In this document: positions 35,801 to 46,778 of the stretch, one piece after another
Layout: each line of letters begins with the position of its first letter
Position numbering within the stretch: the first letter of the stretch is position 1
Origin: Mytilisepta virgata
Lineage: Eukaryota; Mollusca; Bivalvia; Mytilida; Mytilidae
Assembly (NCBI GenBank): GCA_028015205.1
Contig: CM051517.1
Coordinates: 47,751,135 to 47,815,134 of the forward strand
DNA: 64,000 nt
Direction: 5' to 3'
Notes under the pieces: generated by a model
The model's input: the letters and a program-made list of their open reading frames with translations, nothing else
Databases searched by the model: none
Told to the model about the DNA's origin: nothing
Program-made: the position numbers and the translations under genes

Positions 35801-38800
35801 AATGACGTTTGCTTTAGAGCACACAGGATAATTTTAGCATCATCATGCCAACTAATGGAGGACATTTTAATGGCTGATTACAGTAGTCATGACGACAGAG
35901 AAAACAGTATGCCTGAAGATACATCTGTACAGAATGGATATTGTTATCAACTACAGTTTCCAGGATTTGAGAAAATTGAATATAAACAGTGTGAAGATCC
36001 ATTTAACAACATGCATGGGGAAATGGTCACAGTGTTAACCTTGAAGAATGGAATTAGTCCATTAGCTTTGCAGTATATTTTAGAATACTTGTACTCAGGA
36101 AAGGCAAAGGAAGACTATGAAGTTTTGTCAGAAGCAAAGAAGGCAGCAGATTTGCTTAGATTGACTGATTTATTGCTTCAGATTTCTAATTTGGAATCCA
36201 GTGAAAGTTACCTGAATATGGAAGTCCAGAAACAATTCAGTCACAACAGATGTGAAAGAATCAAGAGGTTAGCCATTTGGAAAGGTGCCTTTACAGGTAA
36301 AAAATCGTTTCCATAACAGAAATCAGAAATTTGCATGTTGAGAAAAATTTTTGTGTCTGTTCTCAAAAATTCTTCACCACGTCGTACATTTTGTTGCTAT
36401 AGATTAATTTTTTTGTAGGAAGAAACTAACATAATAAGAAATGAATAATAAAATATAATGATTTTTTTCTGGCAATACTGTGTCTCACTTTAAAGTCATA
36501 AACTGTTATTTTATAGAATACATATATAAATAGTGGCCGAGTGGTCTAGGTAGTTTTTCATGACTACTAATGATCACTAGCCTGTCAACACTGCGGTTGT
36601 GAGTTCAAATCTCACCTGTGGCGAGGTGTGTTCGACTCCCACCTTAATTGACAAGGATTGCCAATTTTCCTACCGAAGGTCGGTGGTTCTCTCCGGGTAC
36701 TCTGGCTTCCTCCACCAATAAAAACTGGCCACCGCGAAATAGCCAAATGTGCTGAAAACGGCGTCAAACCCCAACTAAACAAACATATATAAATATGTTT
36801 AAAACAATAGGGCTTTCGCTATATATATCATACATAAACTAATTTAACCCTGCCATCTCTGTATGTTCCAATTCTAAGACAGGGCCCTTTTTATGGTTGT
36901 ACATGTATGTTTCTTTGTGTTTTATTTTGGAGTATAGTTTTTATTTCAGACATTTTGTAATATACATGTATTCACAACATTTTATTATTGAGTTATATAG
37001 TGGGGTCACAGTAGGGGTTGAAGGCTTTACAACAATTTTTTTTGTAATTTTTAAATTCCATTGCAGAGTTGTATATTGTCACATAAAATCTTCTCCTTTA
37101 ATTTCTATGTATATGTCTCTTCATTCTTCCTCACAAACTTTTTTCAGATGTGAAGTTTTCATTGGATGATGGAATAGTTGCAGCACATAAGCCTCTACTC
37201 ATTGCCAGATGTGATATGATGTCAGCCATGTTTACAGACAACTTCAGGGAGGCATCGTCTTCTATGGTAAGTGTTATAATAAAAATATTGTGTATTCTGA
37301 ACTCCTGACCGACCTTTATTTTTAGTTGATACCCTAATCATTTTATTGATGGAAAAAACATAAAAAAATTTATCCCAAATTTTATTTTTATTCAGTTTTA
37401 TCTTTAGAATGTATATTATCATCCAAGTGCTTGAAGTGTTATGCAAGACTGACTTGGAGGACTAAATAAAATTGTTTCTCTATCTACCTACTCTATTTTT
37501 CATTTTGATGAAATGGAAAAAACAAATTTATCTTGGCCTGATATTAAAAACATAGATTGAAAACTCATACTGATCAATCATAAATTAATTCAAATTTACT
37601 ATGCATTTTTTATCATCAAATTTTTCATCATGTAAAATATTTTATATATTTACACATGTTACGTATTGGCTCGTATTTGGGATTAGCATAAAAATTATGG
37701 ATATCGAAATAATTCATTGATCTTTAAAATCTAATACCTTTTTTTACAATGTATATCTTGAATGTTAATTACAGATTCCCTTACCAGGTTTGACTGTAGA
37801 TGTGTTCAAGGTTTTACAGGAGTTTCTGTATACTGGTTCTGTGACAAACATAACAGAAGTGGATTGTTTGTCGTTGATAGAAGTAGCTAACAGGTTTTGT
37901 CTTCCAAGATTTGTCACATTGATTGAAGATGCTGTTGTGACACAATTTACAGCATGGGAGAACCAGAGGATTAATATTCTGGAGGATGTTATTTTGTGGA
38001 TAGAACCTTCACAGGTATATTATGTTAAATATTAAACCTATTATTTTCTCTCTCCTATCTTTTTAAGTAAACTTCCCCAGCTTTTGTCCATATACTGTTT
38101 TTTGAGTGACCTGCTAGTCCATGTGGTCCTTATTATCATGAACTATTACTTAAATACCTGTATGCAACATTTATTTATTTCTTAGCCACAGAACTGATAT
38201 TGTAAGATTATGTATACAGTGAAACTTCTGAAAACCAGCCCCTCTAAAAACAGGTTCTCCCTGAATACCGGCCAAATTCTGAAGTCCCTGCCAACTTGTA
38301 TTAAAATGTACATAAATAAAACTTTAAGAAACCGGTCACCCCTTCAAATCGAACATCAGCCGATATTTCTGTATTTCTTTAGTTAGAATCAAAGAAATTT
38401 TCCCTAAATGAACCGGCCACACCAATTAAATCCACCCAAAGCGTACCGGTAATAGTTATGTAAAAACTCCAGATAATCCTGTCAATTGGACACCTGGCCA
38501 AAGTTTGATGTCTCTTTCCACTCAATTATAAGGCCATTTGTGTTTATCACCGACAGTTAATGACCTTCACCTCAAGGCATCAGTACTAGCACAGACTTTC
38601 CATGCAGTGGAAACGGATACATCAATATATTCACAATGTTTCATTTCAAGAAAGAATGAAGTTTGTTATTTTATCCTTGCAAAATAATCATAATAAATAA
38701 AAATCTTGGATGTTGTATTCTTTTAATTTATAATGAATATATTAATAACAGAATTTAAAATTGTCATTTGAAAATATATTCTTTGTACGGATTACATTCA

Positions 38801-41516
38801 AATCCAATAAATTACAAAAAATACATATTAAAGGGAAATAACTCTTCTTTTGACTTTGGATTATCAATAAACCGGCCACCCCTTCAAAGTAGTCGTTTTC
38901 AGTGGTCCCATGACTGGCCGGTTTAGAAAAGTTTCACTGTATATCGATATCGGACATTTGCAAAACTAACTGCCTTGCAGAGCTCATGATACATTAGTTT
39001 TGGAGGTAGCAGAATTGATCCTGGCCATATCAAACCAAAGACTTTAACATTTGTATTTCCTGCTTTCTGATAAGCATTCAACATTTAAGGAGTAGGAGCA
39101 AAGACTGGTCACCTCAGAGTAGAATAATGTGTCTGGGTGGGGTAACATGTCTGCCTTCAGAATATCACCTCGCAAGCTAGCACATTAACCAATTAATTAA
39201 TCCTTGATTATAAGACAAATAGTGTCCATAGTTCATTTATTAATAATTTAAACACCACTTAATCAAATACATGAAGTTACTTATTGCAAGACAGCATTCA
39301 GTGAAATGGTGATCACAGGATACCATTCAATCAAATATTTATAAGATATAATTATGCAGTCACTGGTCATAAGACACTACTCGATTGAGCAATAATTTCT
39401 TGTAAGATGTAATTAATTACTCATTCAAACAAATACTATAGGGCAACACTCAGTCAGACTGTCATTGGTGTAAATTTACTCAAACAAACCTTGTCACCAA
39501 ATAACTAACCAGTAATTTTAGTACAACACCCTTATTTCACAGTCGATTATCATAAAGCACCACTCAATCTGACAGTCAATGGTCAGAAAATATCACAAAG
39601 TAGTCCAACTCACTCTGTCACAGCTAGTTTCCATAAAAACCCCTCAGACAAACAATTTGTGGTTAGAAAATATCCAGCAGTAGTACACCACTTGGTTACA
39701 GTCAATCGATGGTCAGAAAATCAGAGAATTGTAATTGAATACAACTTAGTCAAACAAAATGTTCTCTAAACAACAGATTAGTCACATAAATGTAGTGTGT
39801 AGTAGTGAGATGCAATTATTTAAAAAGTGCACTAAAGTTACTAGACAAAATAGAATTTCAAAATACTGTAAATTCAGAAATTATTGCATGCATTTATTAT
39901 TGCGATTTTTGGAGAATGGTAAAAAATGCGATATTAATTATTGCGATTTCCTGAAAATCTGCATACAAAATGCGAGTTCTTATTATTGCGATACTCACAC
40001 TGTCGCATTATTCGCATTACTAAAAACCTCGCAATAATTTCTGAATTTACAGTAAACAGAACCAGGGACCCTTGGCTTCATAGTCCAATGGGCTAACCAC
40101 TACACCACAAGGCCTTTACTAAATTTTAACTCAAACCCAGCAAATTTTCCCTTTGAAAATCTGCATACAAAATGTGAGTTCTTATTATTGCGATACTCAC
40201 ACTGTCGCATTATTCGCATTAATAAAAACCTCGCAATAATTTCTGAATTTACAGTAAACAGAACCAGGGACCCTTGGCTTCATAGTCCAGTGGGCTAACC
40301 ACTACACCACAAGGCCTTTACTAAATTTTAACTCAAACCCAGCAAATTTCCCCTTTGTCAGAACATCCTAATTAATGGTATTCAGCAACTTATTAAGACT
40401 TCTTTATATTTTTGTAAAGCAAAAATTTTAAGGTTTAAAACCTTAACAATAAATAATTTTTCTCTTACCTTTAAAATATTTTTGTCCATTTTAGCTGCAC
40501 AATGCTAATCAGTTATCAAAATGGTGCTTAGAGTATGTTTGTCAACATTATCCAGAGGCAAAGAAAAACCATTTTAAATATATGTTAGGGCTCGGAAAAG
40601 ACAGTCTAGCTCATATTGAGAAAAACAGATGGCCACCAGCATGGTAAATATAAACATTAACTAGGAAATATGTATTTTGTGGAAAAAAACTAATCTACAC
40701 AATACTGTATAGTGAATTATTTTGGCTTGGTGATAATTTCCACTTATTTTAGCTGTCACTCAAGTGTTGCCAAAATTTTATGTATAGAGTAATGGCAATT
40801 TGTTTCCTGGTACTGACTATCAGGTTTGTTATTTGCCGAACCCATTATTTTTTTTATCGGTAATTTTCACCAAATTTTAAAGTGCTGAGATTTAAAGAAA
40901 AATAAAAGCAACATTTTTAGAGGACATAAGTAAGTTGAGCCGTTTCATGAATGACGTTACAAGTATTTCATTCATTAAATCGACACTTATGAACACAGAA
41001 AGAGGACATAGATGTATAGCAACATAACAACATCCTTGACACTGACCCAGTAATTTTATTCTCATTGCCAGTCCACGATACTGACATTAGCCTGTATTAT
41101 CAAAGGAAATTCAAATGAATAACCTATAAATGAACGTATAAACACTTTGCATAATGATGCATGTATTATTTGCCAAAATTTAAGTCCGATAATGTGGCAT
41201 ACTTCTTGGTCTGAGTTTGTGAAATTTTACACCAATCAAAATAACTCACTGTTTCCATTTAAATTGCATTGTGAGCAACACATGCTGGCTAGAAACTACA
41301 TGTACCATTAGTGTATTTTAAAAAATGTTTTACAGGTATATCAGTGAATGTGACTGGTACAGTAGGGTCGTTAAGGAAGATAATAAGAAAAAACTGATTC
41401 AGCAGCGAGCACAGTTTTCCAGAATACAGCGATGTACTCCAACATGTTTATGCTTTGGAAGAAGAACAAGATTTTCCTTCGAGGATGGAGATATAGAAGA
41501 AGGAAAGACGCACTGA
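29874..41516 (+). CDS. RHOBTB: Rho-related BTB domain protein, complete, 8 coding exons
   Basis: RhoBTB proteins are atypical Rho GTPases that act as CUL3 ubiquitin-ligase adaptors. Exons: 29874-30074, 31922-32025, 34726-34917, 35473-36296, 37148-37266, 37775-38014, 40495-40643, 41336-41516. All junctions are GT-AG and in frame, giving 669 residues. The Rho part (about 1-216) has P-loop GDSGVGKT (24-31), WDTFG (86-90, where Ras has DTAG) and GTQAD (142-146, where the usual NKxD/TKxD lysine is Q). This suggests weak or absent GTP hydrolysis. The first BTB is split: [20 protein letters not shown] (270-289) and [15 protein letters not shown] (about 362-376) are separated by an insert of about 65 residues. 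The second BTB starts at 441 ([22 protein letters not shown]). The C-terminal domain has NRWPPAWYISE. The start has A at -3 and G at +4. Vertebrate paralogue identity (1, 2 or 3) is not resolved. Confidence 0.94.
31201..31360. repeat. 70-bp-arm foldback in RHOBTB intron 1
   Basis: TATTATCTGCATTTTGACAG from 31201 on pairs over about 70 bases with the segment ending CTGTCAAAATGCAGATAATA at 31360, at roughly 90% identity. The loop is about 19 bases (TCGTTCGCTACGCTCACTC). It could be a foldback transposon or one end of a larger element covering 30.4-31.4 kb. Confidence 0.85.
33557..33640. repeat. Two-copy 41-bp AT-rich tandem repeat
   Basis: ACATAATTGTAAATAATTTA and its continuation recur 41 bases later with two differences, in RHOBTB intron 2. 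Confidence 0.6.
34272..34448 (+). pseudogene. 3' scrap of a non-LTR retrotransposon ORF
   Basis: One frame reads [20 protein letters not shown] followed by [12 protein letters not shown] and a stop at 34446-34448. The C-x2-C-x11-H-x4-C pattern with the ED..HF.L.C signature is typical of the C-terminal zinc-binding end of metazoan LINE reverse transcriptases. It is a truncated copy inserted just upstream of RHOBTB exon 3. I infer a LINE 5' truncation, but the upstream RT is not recognisable here. Confidence 0.55.
36520..36795 (+). mobile_element. tRNA-derived SINE with a perfect 13-bp target-site duplication
   Basis: The body (36533-36782) begins GTGGCCGAGTGGTCTAGGTA (box A) with GGTTGTGAGTTCAAATCTCA (box B). 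It carries the central block GGTTCTCTCCGGGTACTCTG and ends CCCCAACTAAACAA. ACATATATAAATA flanks both sides (36520-36532 and 36783-36795). It is the same family as 26738-27011 and lies in RHOBTB intron 4. Confidence 0.9.
38214..38943. mobile_element. MITE of about 730 bp with CAGTGAAACTT termini and TA flanks
   Basis: TACAGTGAAACTTCTGAAAA at the low end is the approximate inverse of TTTAGAAAAGTTTCACTGTA at the high end, with TA outside each. The interior repeats ACCGGCCACCCCTTCAAA and ACCGGTCACCCCTTCAAA. No transposase frame is visible. It sits in RHOBTB intron 6. Confidence 0.75.
39220..39762 (+). repeat. Degenerate tandem array, roughly 55-60-bp period
   Basis: Phrases such as CACTCAGTCAGACTGTCATTGG, CACTCAATCTGACAGTCAATGG and GTTACAGTCAATCGATGGTC recur with TCAGAAAATAT or CATAAGACAC spacers. 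Copies are poorly conserved, so period and copy number are only approximate. It lies in RHOBTB intron 6. Confidence 0.5.
39864..40054. mobile_element. MITE with perfect 24-bp terminal inverted repeats
   Basis: Bases 39864-39887 (starting TACTGTAAATTCAGAAATTA) are the exact reverse complement of 40031-40054. TA is at each outer edge, as for Tc1/mariner targets. The interior repeats TTATTATTGCGAT words. Its right half is included in the 202-bp duplication that follows. Confidence 0.85.
39953..40356 (+). repeat. 202-bp tandem duplication including half a MITE and a tRNA-like piece
   Basis: 39953-40154 and 40155-40356 agree at an offset of exactly 202 with only a few substitutions. Each unit holds the right half of the MITE and a tRNA-like fragment on the minus strand (40059-40114 and 40261-40316). 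Confidence 0.92.
40059..40114 (-). repeat. tRNA-like fragment cut in the T-loop (also at 40261-40316)
   Basis: Read on the minus strand: GGCCTTGTGGTGTAGTGGTT (acceptor strand and box A), an anticodon-like stem TTGG..CCAA, then CCCTGGTTC. There it stops, and MITE sequence begins after a few bases. The 3' half of a tRNA is absent, so this is a relic, perhaps of a SINE head that a MITE inserted into. Confidence 0.5.
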
Positions 41517-42650
41517 GGAAAGATAATCAGGGATAATACTGCTGGCCTACACACAAATTTTAGGCATACATCTTGCTAAAGGTTTGCTCAACCTGTTTTT
41601 GAAGTTATATAGATTTTGCTTAAATATTTTCCTGAAATTACCTTCTATTGAATTAGAAAGGTGAAGAATAGAGTTATTTCAAGGAATATGTTTTGACTTT
41701 TTTTTTCAAAAATAGTTAACGTATATTGTTAGTAATATTTTATGATTTTTGTAAAGTGGAAAATGATTATTAATGTTACATTAACTTGGTTCTGATGGGG
41801 TTTTTTTAAAGATAAATTTACAGAAATTGGAATAGTCATCTTAATGCAGTATTAATTTTTATGGACCATTTACATCCAGAGATTGTTATAGTGTCGTGTA
41901 AACATAAGGGTAAAGATAAAATAGTGTTGTTAGTGACATTAAAATAGTAATGGAAGAATAAAGAATTGTAAATACATGTCTTTGCATTTACTGGTGTCTC
42001 ATATTAACAAATGGCATTCTGCAAAGACTGCTGTTTCATATTTAAATTTGGTGTGATGTAATATCAATTATATTTTGTACAATATGTAATTATATATATT
42101 GAATTATTTTGTTAATTGATGTAGTCTCATTATTAGTTACGACTTGATTTCCTTTCATTTTTATATATTTTTGTATTTGTATTTATTGGGTTAGGTATTT
42201 ATTTGCTATTTCTAATATGCATAATAGAAAATTACCTCAGCACAAAGAGTTCTTTTCATTCTTCGACATGTTTCCAGTTATAATATATATTATCAATCGA
42301 TTTTTAAAAATCAGAAATAACTGGTATATTTTTGTCAAACTTGATGTGAGGGATTTGGAAAAGGAAATCAGTGATCATGGTTTTATTGTTTTTTATCAAA
42401 CATTTTCTGATGAATCTTCTTATAATTTTTAAGATATTTTCTTGTGATTTATGTTTGTTGGGTATTTTTTTAAGTTTTTTTTTTTGGCAGAGATTTGAAT
42501 TAATGAAGAGCTACTCAATATTTTTATTTGGCCATATCAGCTGTTGTTACAATCATACCTTTGCAATATTGATCCAAAATCTCATGTTAATAGATTATAG
42601 TATATGAACTCTAATTATAAAGGTGCAAGAAAATTCTTCATTCGTTTTAA
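41517..42650 (+). other. Probable RHOBTB 3' UTR and downstream DNA
   Basis: There is no coding signal after the RHOBTB stop. The best polyadenylation signal is AATAAA at 41957-41962, followed by a GT-rich TTACTGGTGTCTC stretch, which would give a 3' UTR of about 460 bases. Confidence 0.5.
41957..41962 (+). terminator. Candidate polyadenylation signal for RHOBTB
   Basis: A canonical AATAAA lies 441 bases after the stop codon, with GT-rich sequence about 30 bases further on. AT-rich DNA gives AATAAA by chance, so this is only a candidate. Confidence 0.4.
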
Positions 42651-42689
42651 CATATGTCTTACCTTGATATGACTGAAATTCAATTTCTA

Positions 42690-43622
42690 GTTAGCAGAGG
42701 TTCCAGTTAGTGCATTCATTTTAATGTAAATCTCATCTTAATCTTACCAAATTTCTCATATGGTGCAAGTTAATTCATCATTCATTCTTATATAACTCTC
42801 ATCTTTAACCGAATCCCTCATATGGTACAGGCTAGTGCTTCATTCAAGCTAACACAACTCTCATCTTTAACCAAATTTCTCATATGGTGCAGGGTAGTGC
42901 TTCATTCAAGCTAACACAACTCTCATCTTTAACCAAATTTCTCATATGGTGCATGTTAGTGCTTCATTTAAGCTAACACAACTCTCATCTTTAACCAAAT
43001 TTCTCATATGGTGCATGCAGGCTAGTGCTTCATTCAAGCTGACACAACTCTCATCTTTAACCAAATTTCTCATATGGTACAAGTTAATTCATCATTCATT
43101 CTTATATAACTCTCATCTTTAAACGAATCCCCCATATGGTACAGGCTAGTGCTTCATTCAAGCTGACACAACTCTCATCTTTAACCAAATTTCTCATATG
43201 GTGCAAGTTAATTCATCATTCATTCTTATATAACTCTCATCTTTAACTGAATCCCTCATATGGTACAGGCTAGTGCTTCATTCAAGCTAACACAACTCTC
43301 ATCTTTAACCAAATTTCTCATATGGTGCAGGGTAGTGCTTCATTCAAGCTAACACAACTCTCATCTTTAACCAATTTTCTCATATGGTGCAGGTTAGTGC
43401 TTCATTCAAGCTAACACAACTCTCATCTTTAACCAAATTTCTCATATGGTGCAGGCTAGTGCTTCATTCAAGCTAACGTTACCCTCATCTTTAACCAAAT
43501 TTCTCATATGGTGCAGGCTAGTGCTTCATTCAAGCTAACACAACTCTCATCTTTAACCAAATTTCTCATATGGTACAGGCTAGTGTTTCATTCAAGCTAA
43601 CGTTACTCTCATCTTTAACCAA
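42690..43622 (+). repeat. 62-bp minisatellite, about 15 copies
   Basis: The unit contains GTGCTTCATTCAAGCTAACA, CTCATCTTTAACCAAATTTC and TCATATGGTGCAGG with a 62-base spacing (for example AACACAAC at 42851 and 42913). CATATGGT occurs about 14 times. A second unit type (AATTCATCATTCATTCTTAT) is interspersed three times, so the array has a higher-order pattern. Confidence 0.92.
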
Positions 43623-43627
43623 TTTTT

Positions 43628-45478
43628 ATACGACCGCAAAATTTTTGCGGTCGTATATTGGTATGACGTTGGCGTCGTCGTCGTCGTCGTCGTTGTCGTC
43701 GTCGTCCGTCGTCTGCGGCGTCGTCCGAAGACATTTGGTTTTCGCACTATAACTTTAGTATAAGTTAATAGAAATCTATGAAATTTAAACACAAGGTTTA
43801 TGACCACAAAAGGAAGGTTGGGATTGATTTTGGGAGTTTTGGTCCCAACAGTTTAAGAATCAGGGGCCAAAAAAGGGCCCAATAAGCATTTTTCTAGGTT
43901 TTTGCACAATAACTCTAGTATAAGTAAATAGAAATCTATGAAATTTTAACACAAGGTTTATAACCACAAAAGGAAGGTTGGGATTGTTTTTGGGAGTTTT
44001 GGTCCCAACAGTTTAGGAATTAGGGGCTAAAAAAGGGCCAAAATAAGCATTTTTCTTGGTTTTTGCACAATAACTTTAGTATAAGTAAATAGAAATCTAT
44101 GAAATTTAAACACAAGGTTTATGACCACAAAAGGAAGGTTGGGATTGATTTTTGGAGTTTTGGTCCCAACAGTTTAGGAATTAGGGGCCAAAAGGGTCCA
44201 AAATTAAACTTTGTTTGATTTCATTGAAAATTTAACTATTGGGGTTCTTTGATATGCCGAATCTAACCGTGCATTTAGGATCTTAATTTTTGGTCCCGTT
44301 TTCAAATTGGTCTACATTAAGGTCCAAAGGGTCCAAAATTAAACTTAGTTTGATTTTAACAAAAATTGAATTCTTTGGGTTCTTTGATATGCTGAATCTA
44401 AACATGTACTTAGTTTTTTTATTATGGGCCCAGTTTTCAAGTTGGTCCAAATCGGGGTCCAAAATTAAACTTTGTTTGATTTCATCGAAAATTGAACTAT
44501 TGGGGTTCTTTGATATGCCGAATCTAACCGTGCATTTAGATTCTTAATTTTTGGTCCCGTTTTCAAATTGGTCTACATTAAGGTCCAAAGGGTCCAAAAT
44601 TAAACTTAGTTTGATTTTAACAAAAATTGAATTCTTTGGGTTCTTTGATATGCTGAATCTAAACATGTACTTAGTTTTTTTATTATGGGCCCAGTTTTCA
44701 AGTTGGTCCAAATCGGGGTCCAAAATTAAACTTTGTTTGATTTCATCGAAAATTGAACTATTGGGGTTCTTTGATATGCCGAATCTAACCGTGCATTTAG
44801 ATTCTTAATTTTTGGTCCCGTTTTCAAATTGGTCTACATTAAGGTCCAAAGGGTCCAAAATTAAACTTAGTTCGATTTTAACAAAAATTGAATTCTTGGG
44901 GTTCTTTGATATGCTGAATCTAAACATGTACTTAGTTTTTTTATTATGGGCCGAGTTTTCAAGTTGGTCCAAATCGGGGTCCAAAATTAAAGCTAAAAAG
45001 GGGGTAAATTATTTTTTTTTTGGGGGGGGGGGGGGCAATTCTCCACAGCATATTGTATTACACAAAAGCAAAAAATTGAATATAAATTCAAATCATATGA
45101 CCAATTCTAAGTTCTTTATTTCAGTTATTCTGTGTCAGAAACCTATTATGTGTCAAATATTTGAAGAAATTTTCAATTACACAGTATTGCGCACTAGCAA
45201 GAAATTGATATGTGTGCCCAATTTTAAATTTTAAATTGGTTATTTCTGATTTATATATAAAAACAAATAATACTGATATGGTTTGAATAGGTAAATTAAA
45301 AATTTTTAAGTTCTTAGACAACATTCATTCTGTGTCAGAAACCTATGCTGTGTCAAATATTTATTCACAATCCAAATTCAGTATTGTATCAAGCTTGAAT
45401 GTTGTGTTCATAATTGCCCCAACTATTCAGGGTTCGACATCTGCGGTCGTATCTAGCTGCGCCCAGCGGAGCATTTTA
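43628..45478 (+). mobile_element. Helentron-like tandem-core element, ATACGACCGC family
   Basis: The 5' end is a palindrome with arms ATACGACCGCAAAA (43628-43656). It is followed by a GTC microsatellite (about 43672-43705), about three modules of 160 bp (AACTTTAGTATAAG at 43751, about 43911 and 44072), then 261-bp repeats (44245-45000). The 3' end has GCGGTCGTAT (45443-45452), the inverse of the 5' start, and a small hairpin CTGCGC..GCGGAG just after it. No protein is encoded. The layout matches HINE/pearl-type elements of bivalves. That assignment is an inference. Confidence 0.72.
44245..45000 (+). repeat. 261-bp tandem repeat, about three copies, each of two related halves
   Basis: The same sequence restarts at 44290, 44551 and 44812. 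Each unit is two diverged half-units of about 130 bases (both with GGGTTCTTTGATATGC). Because 261 is a multiple of three, the frame stays open and gives matching 85-residue translations. These are an arithmetic consequence of the repeat, not genes. Confidence 0.9.
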
Positions 45479-46778
45479 TTTCATATAGTACAAACTACTG
45501 TGTGTCTTTCATTAAATACTACAAGTAGTTTTTTGTGAATATCTCCAATGCCTCAAATTTTCAATGAGAGCAGAATTTATGTTTTGTGTACAATTCATTG
45601 ATTCTTTGCAGAAAATATGAAGCCATGATGAACGAATGTGATGTTGTTAGATCCGTTCTGTTTATAAAGGTGTGAATGACATCGACTATTAGGACATACC
45701 GTATTGGTATTTGAAATGTACAGAATTGTAGTAAAACTATGAGATTTTCATCAAGAAAACAGTTGCACAAGTATGTGGGACACACAGCAGTGCTTCATTT
45801 TAACATGACTTCCATCTTGATCTAATTTTCTTACATATTGTGTAGGGTAGTGCTTTATTTATTCTAATGTAATTATATTGGTCCTGCTATAATTTATTTA
45901 TCATGTACATGTATAGTGCTTTTCTGCATTAGTGCTCATATTTTATTACAATTAGTGCTCTCCTTTTGTTACAGTACATTTTTTCTATTCTATAAATATC
46001 CCTTAAAATAACGTGAATAACAAATTAGTGCTATAATATTGTCTGAAATAAATTTTGTACGTCTTCTGTAAGTAGATAAAAAAGTAATTTCTGATGAAAA
46101 AAATGCAGTGGATCTTTGTTTGATTGACCACTGCGAATATTTTGAACCATCTTTTAAAGTTTTTGCCTCAGTATTTCATCTCTAAAATAAAAAAATTAAA
46201 AAGAAGATAATTTTTTTTTTAAAATAGACAAAAAAGATTTAAGCACAAAAAAAATTGAAATGAAATAAATTAGAAAAAAAATTATAAAATATAAAAAAAA
46301 GTTAAAGTTAGAGAAAAAGGTTTAAAAAAAATCTTAAAAGATATAATATTTCAACCAAAAAATATGAGAATATTGTAATAATGATAATAATAAAAAAAAC
46401 CAAAAAAAACCTGTAAAACTATTGTTGAAAAAAAACTAAAAAAAATGTCAGTTCTTTGAATAAAGATTTCATATATATAACTATTACAAGCTATTTCTTT
46501 TAAATGTATGAAGAAATATCTTGTAGAATACCATGTTATATATTTTCCATACAATTGGTAAAAAGAGATCTGTAATGTGTTTGTTTGTTTTCCTCTTAAA
46601 GATGGGAGCATTGTGGAAGACAGCCTAAACTTATGAAAATATTTTTTTTCTGTGTATATATGCCTGCCTTGTACTTTATTTTGCTCAGTAATGATTTTTC
46701 TTATTTTTTTTACGGATGGTATTTTGGAATATACTTTTTTCTCAGGTACAACACCACAGCATTTTGCCTTTACTTTTT
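45479..46778. other. AT-rich intergenic DNA, no gene seen
   Basis: The stretch 46180-46450 is extremely A-rich on the plus strand. No conserved frame was found. Confidence 0.6.

Noticed and set aside
42690..43622. Regularly spaced repeats that could suggest a CRISPR-like array
   Set aside because: The whole 62-bp unit repeats with no unique spacers, and the window is clearly animal nuclear DNA. It is a minisatellite.
44290..45234. Three near-identical open frames of 85-140 residues in tandem
   Set aside because: They arise because a 261-bp tandem repeat is a multiple of three and happens to lack stops. The two halves of each unit are themselves repeats, and the sequence belongs to a non-coding element core.
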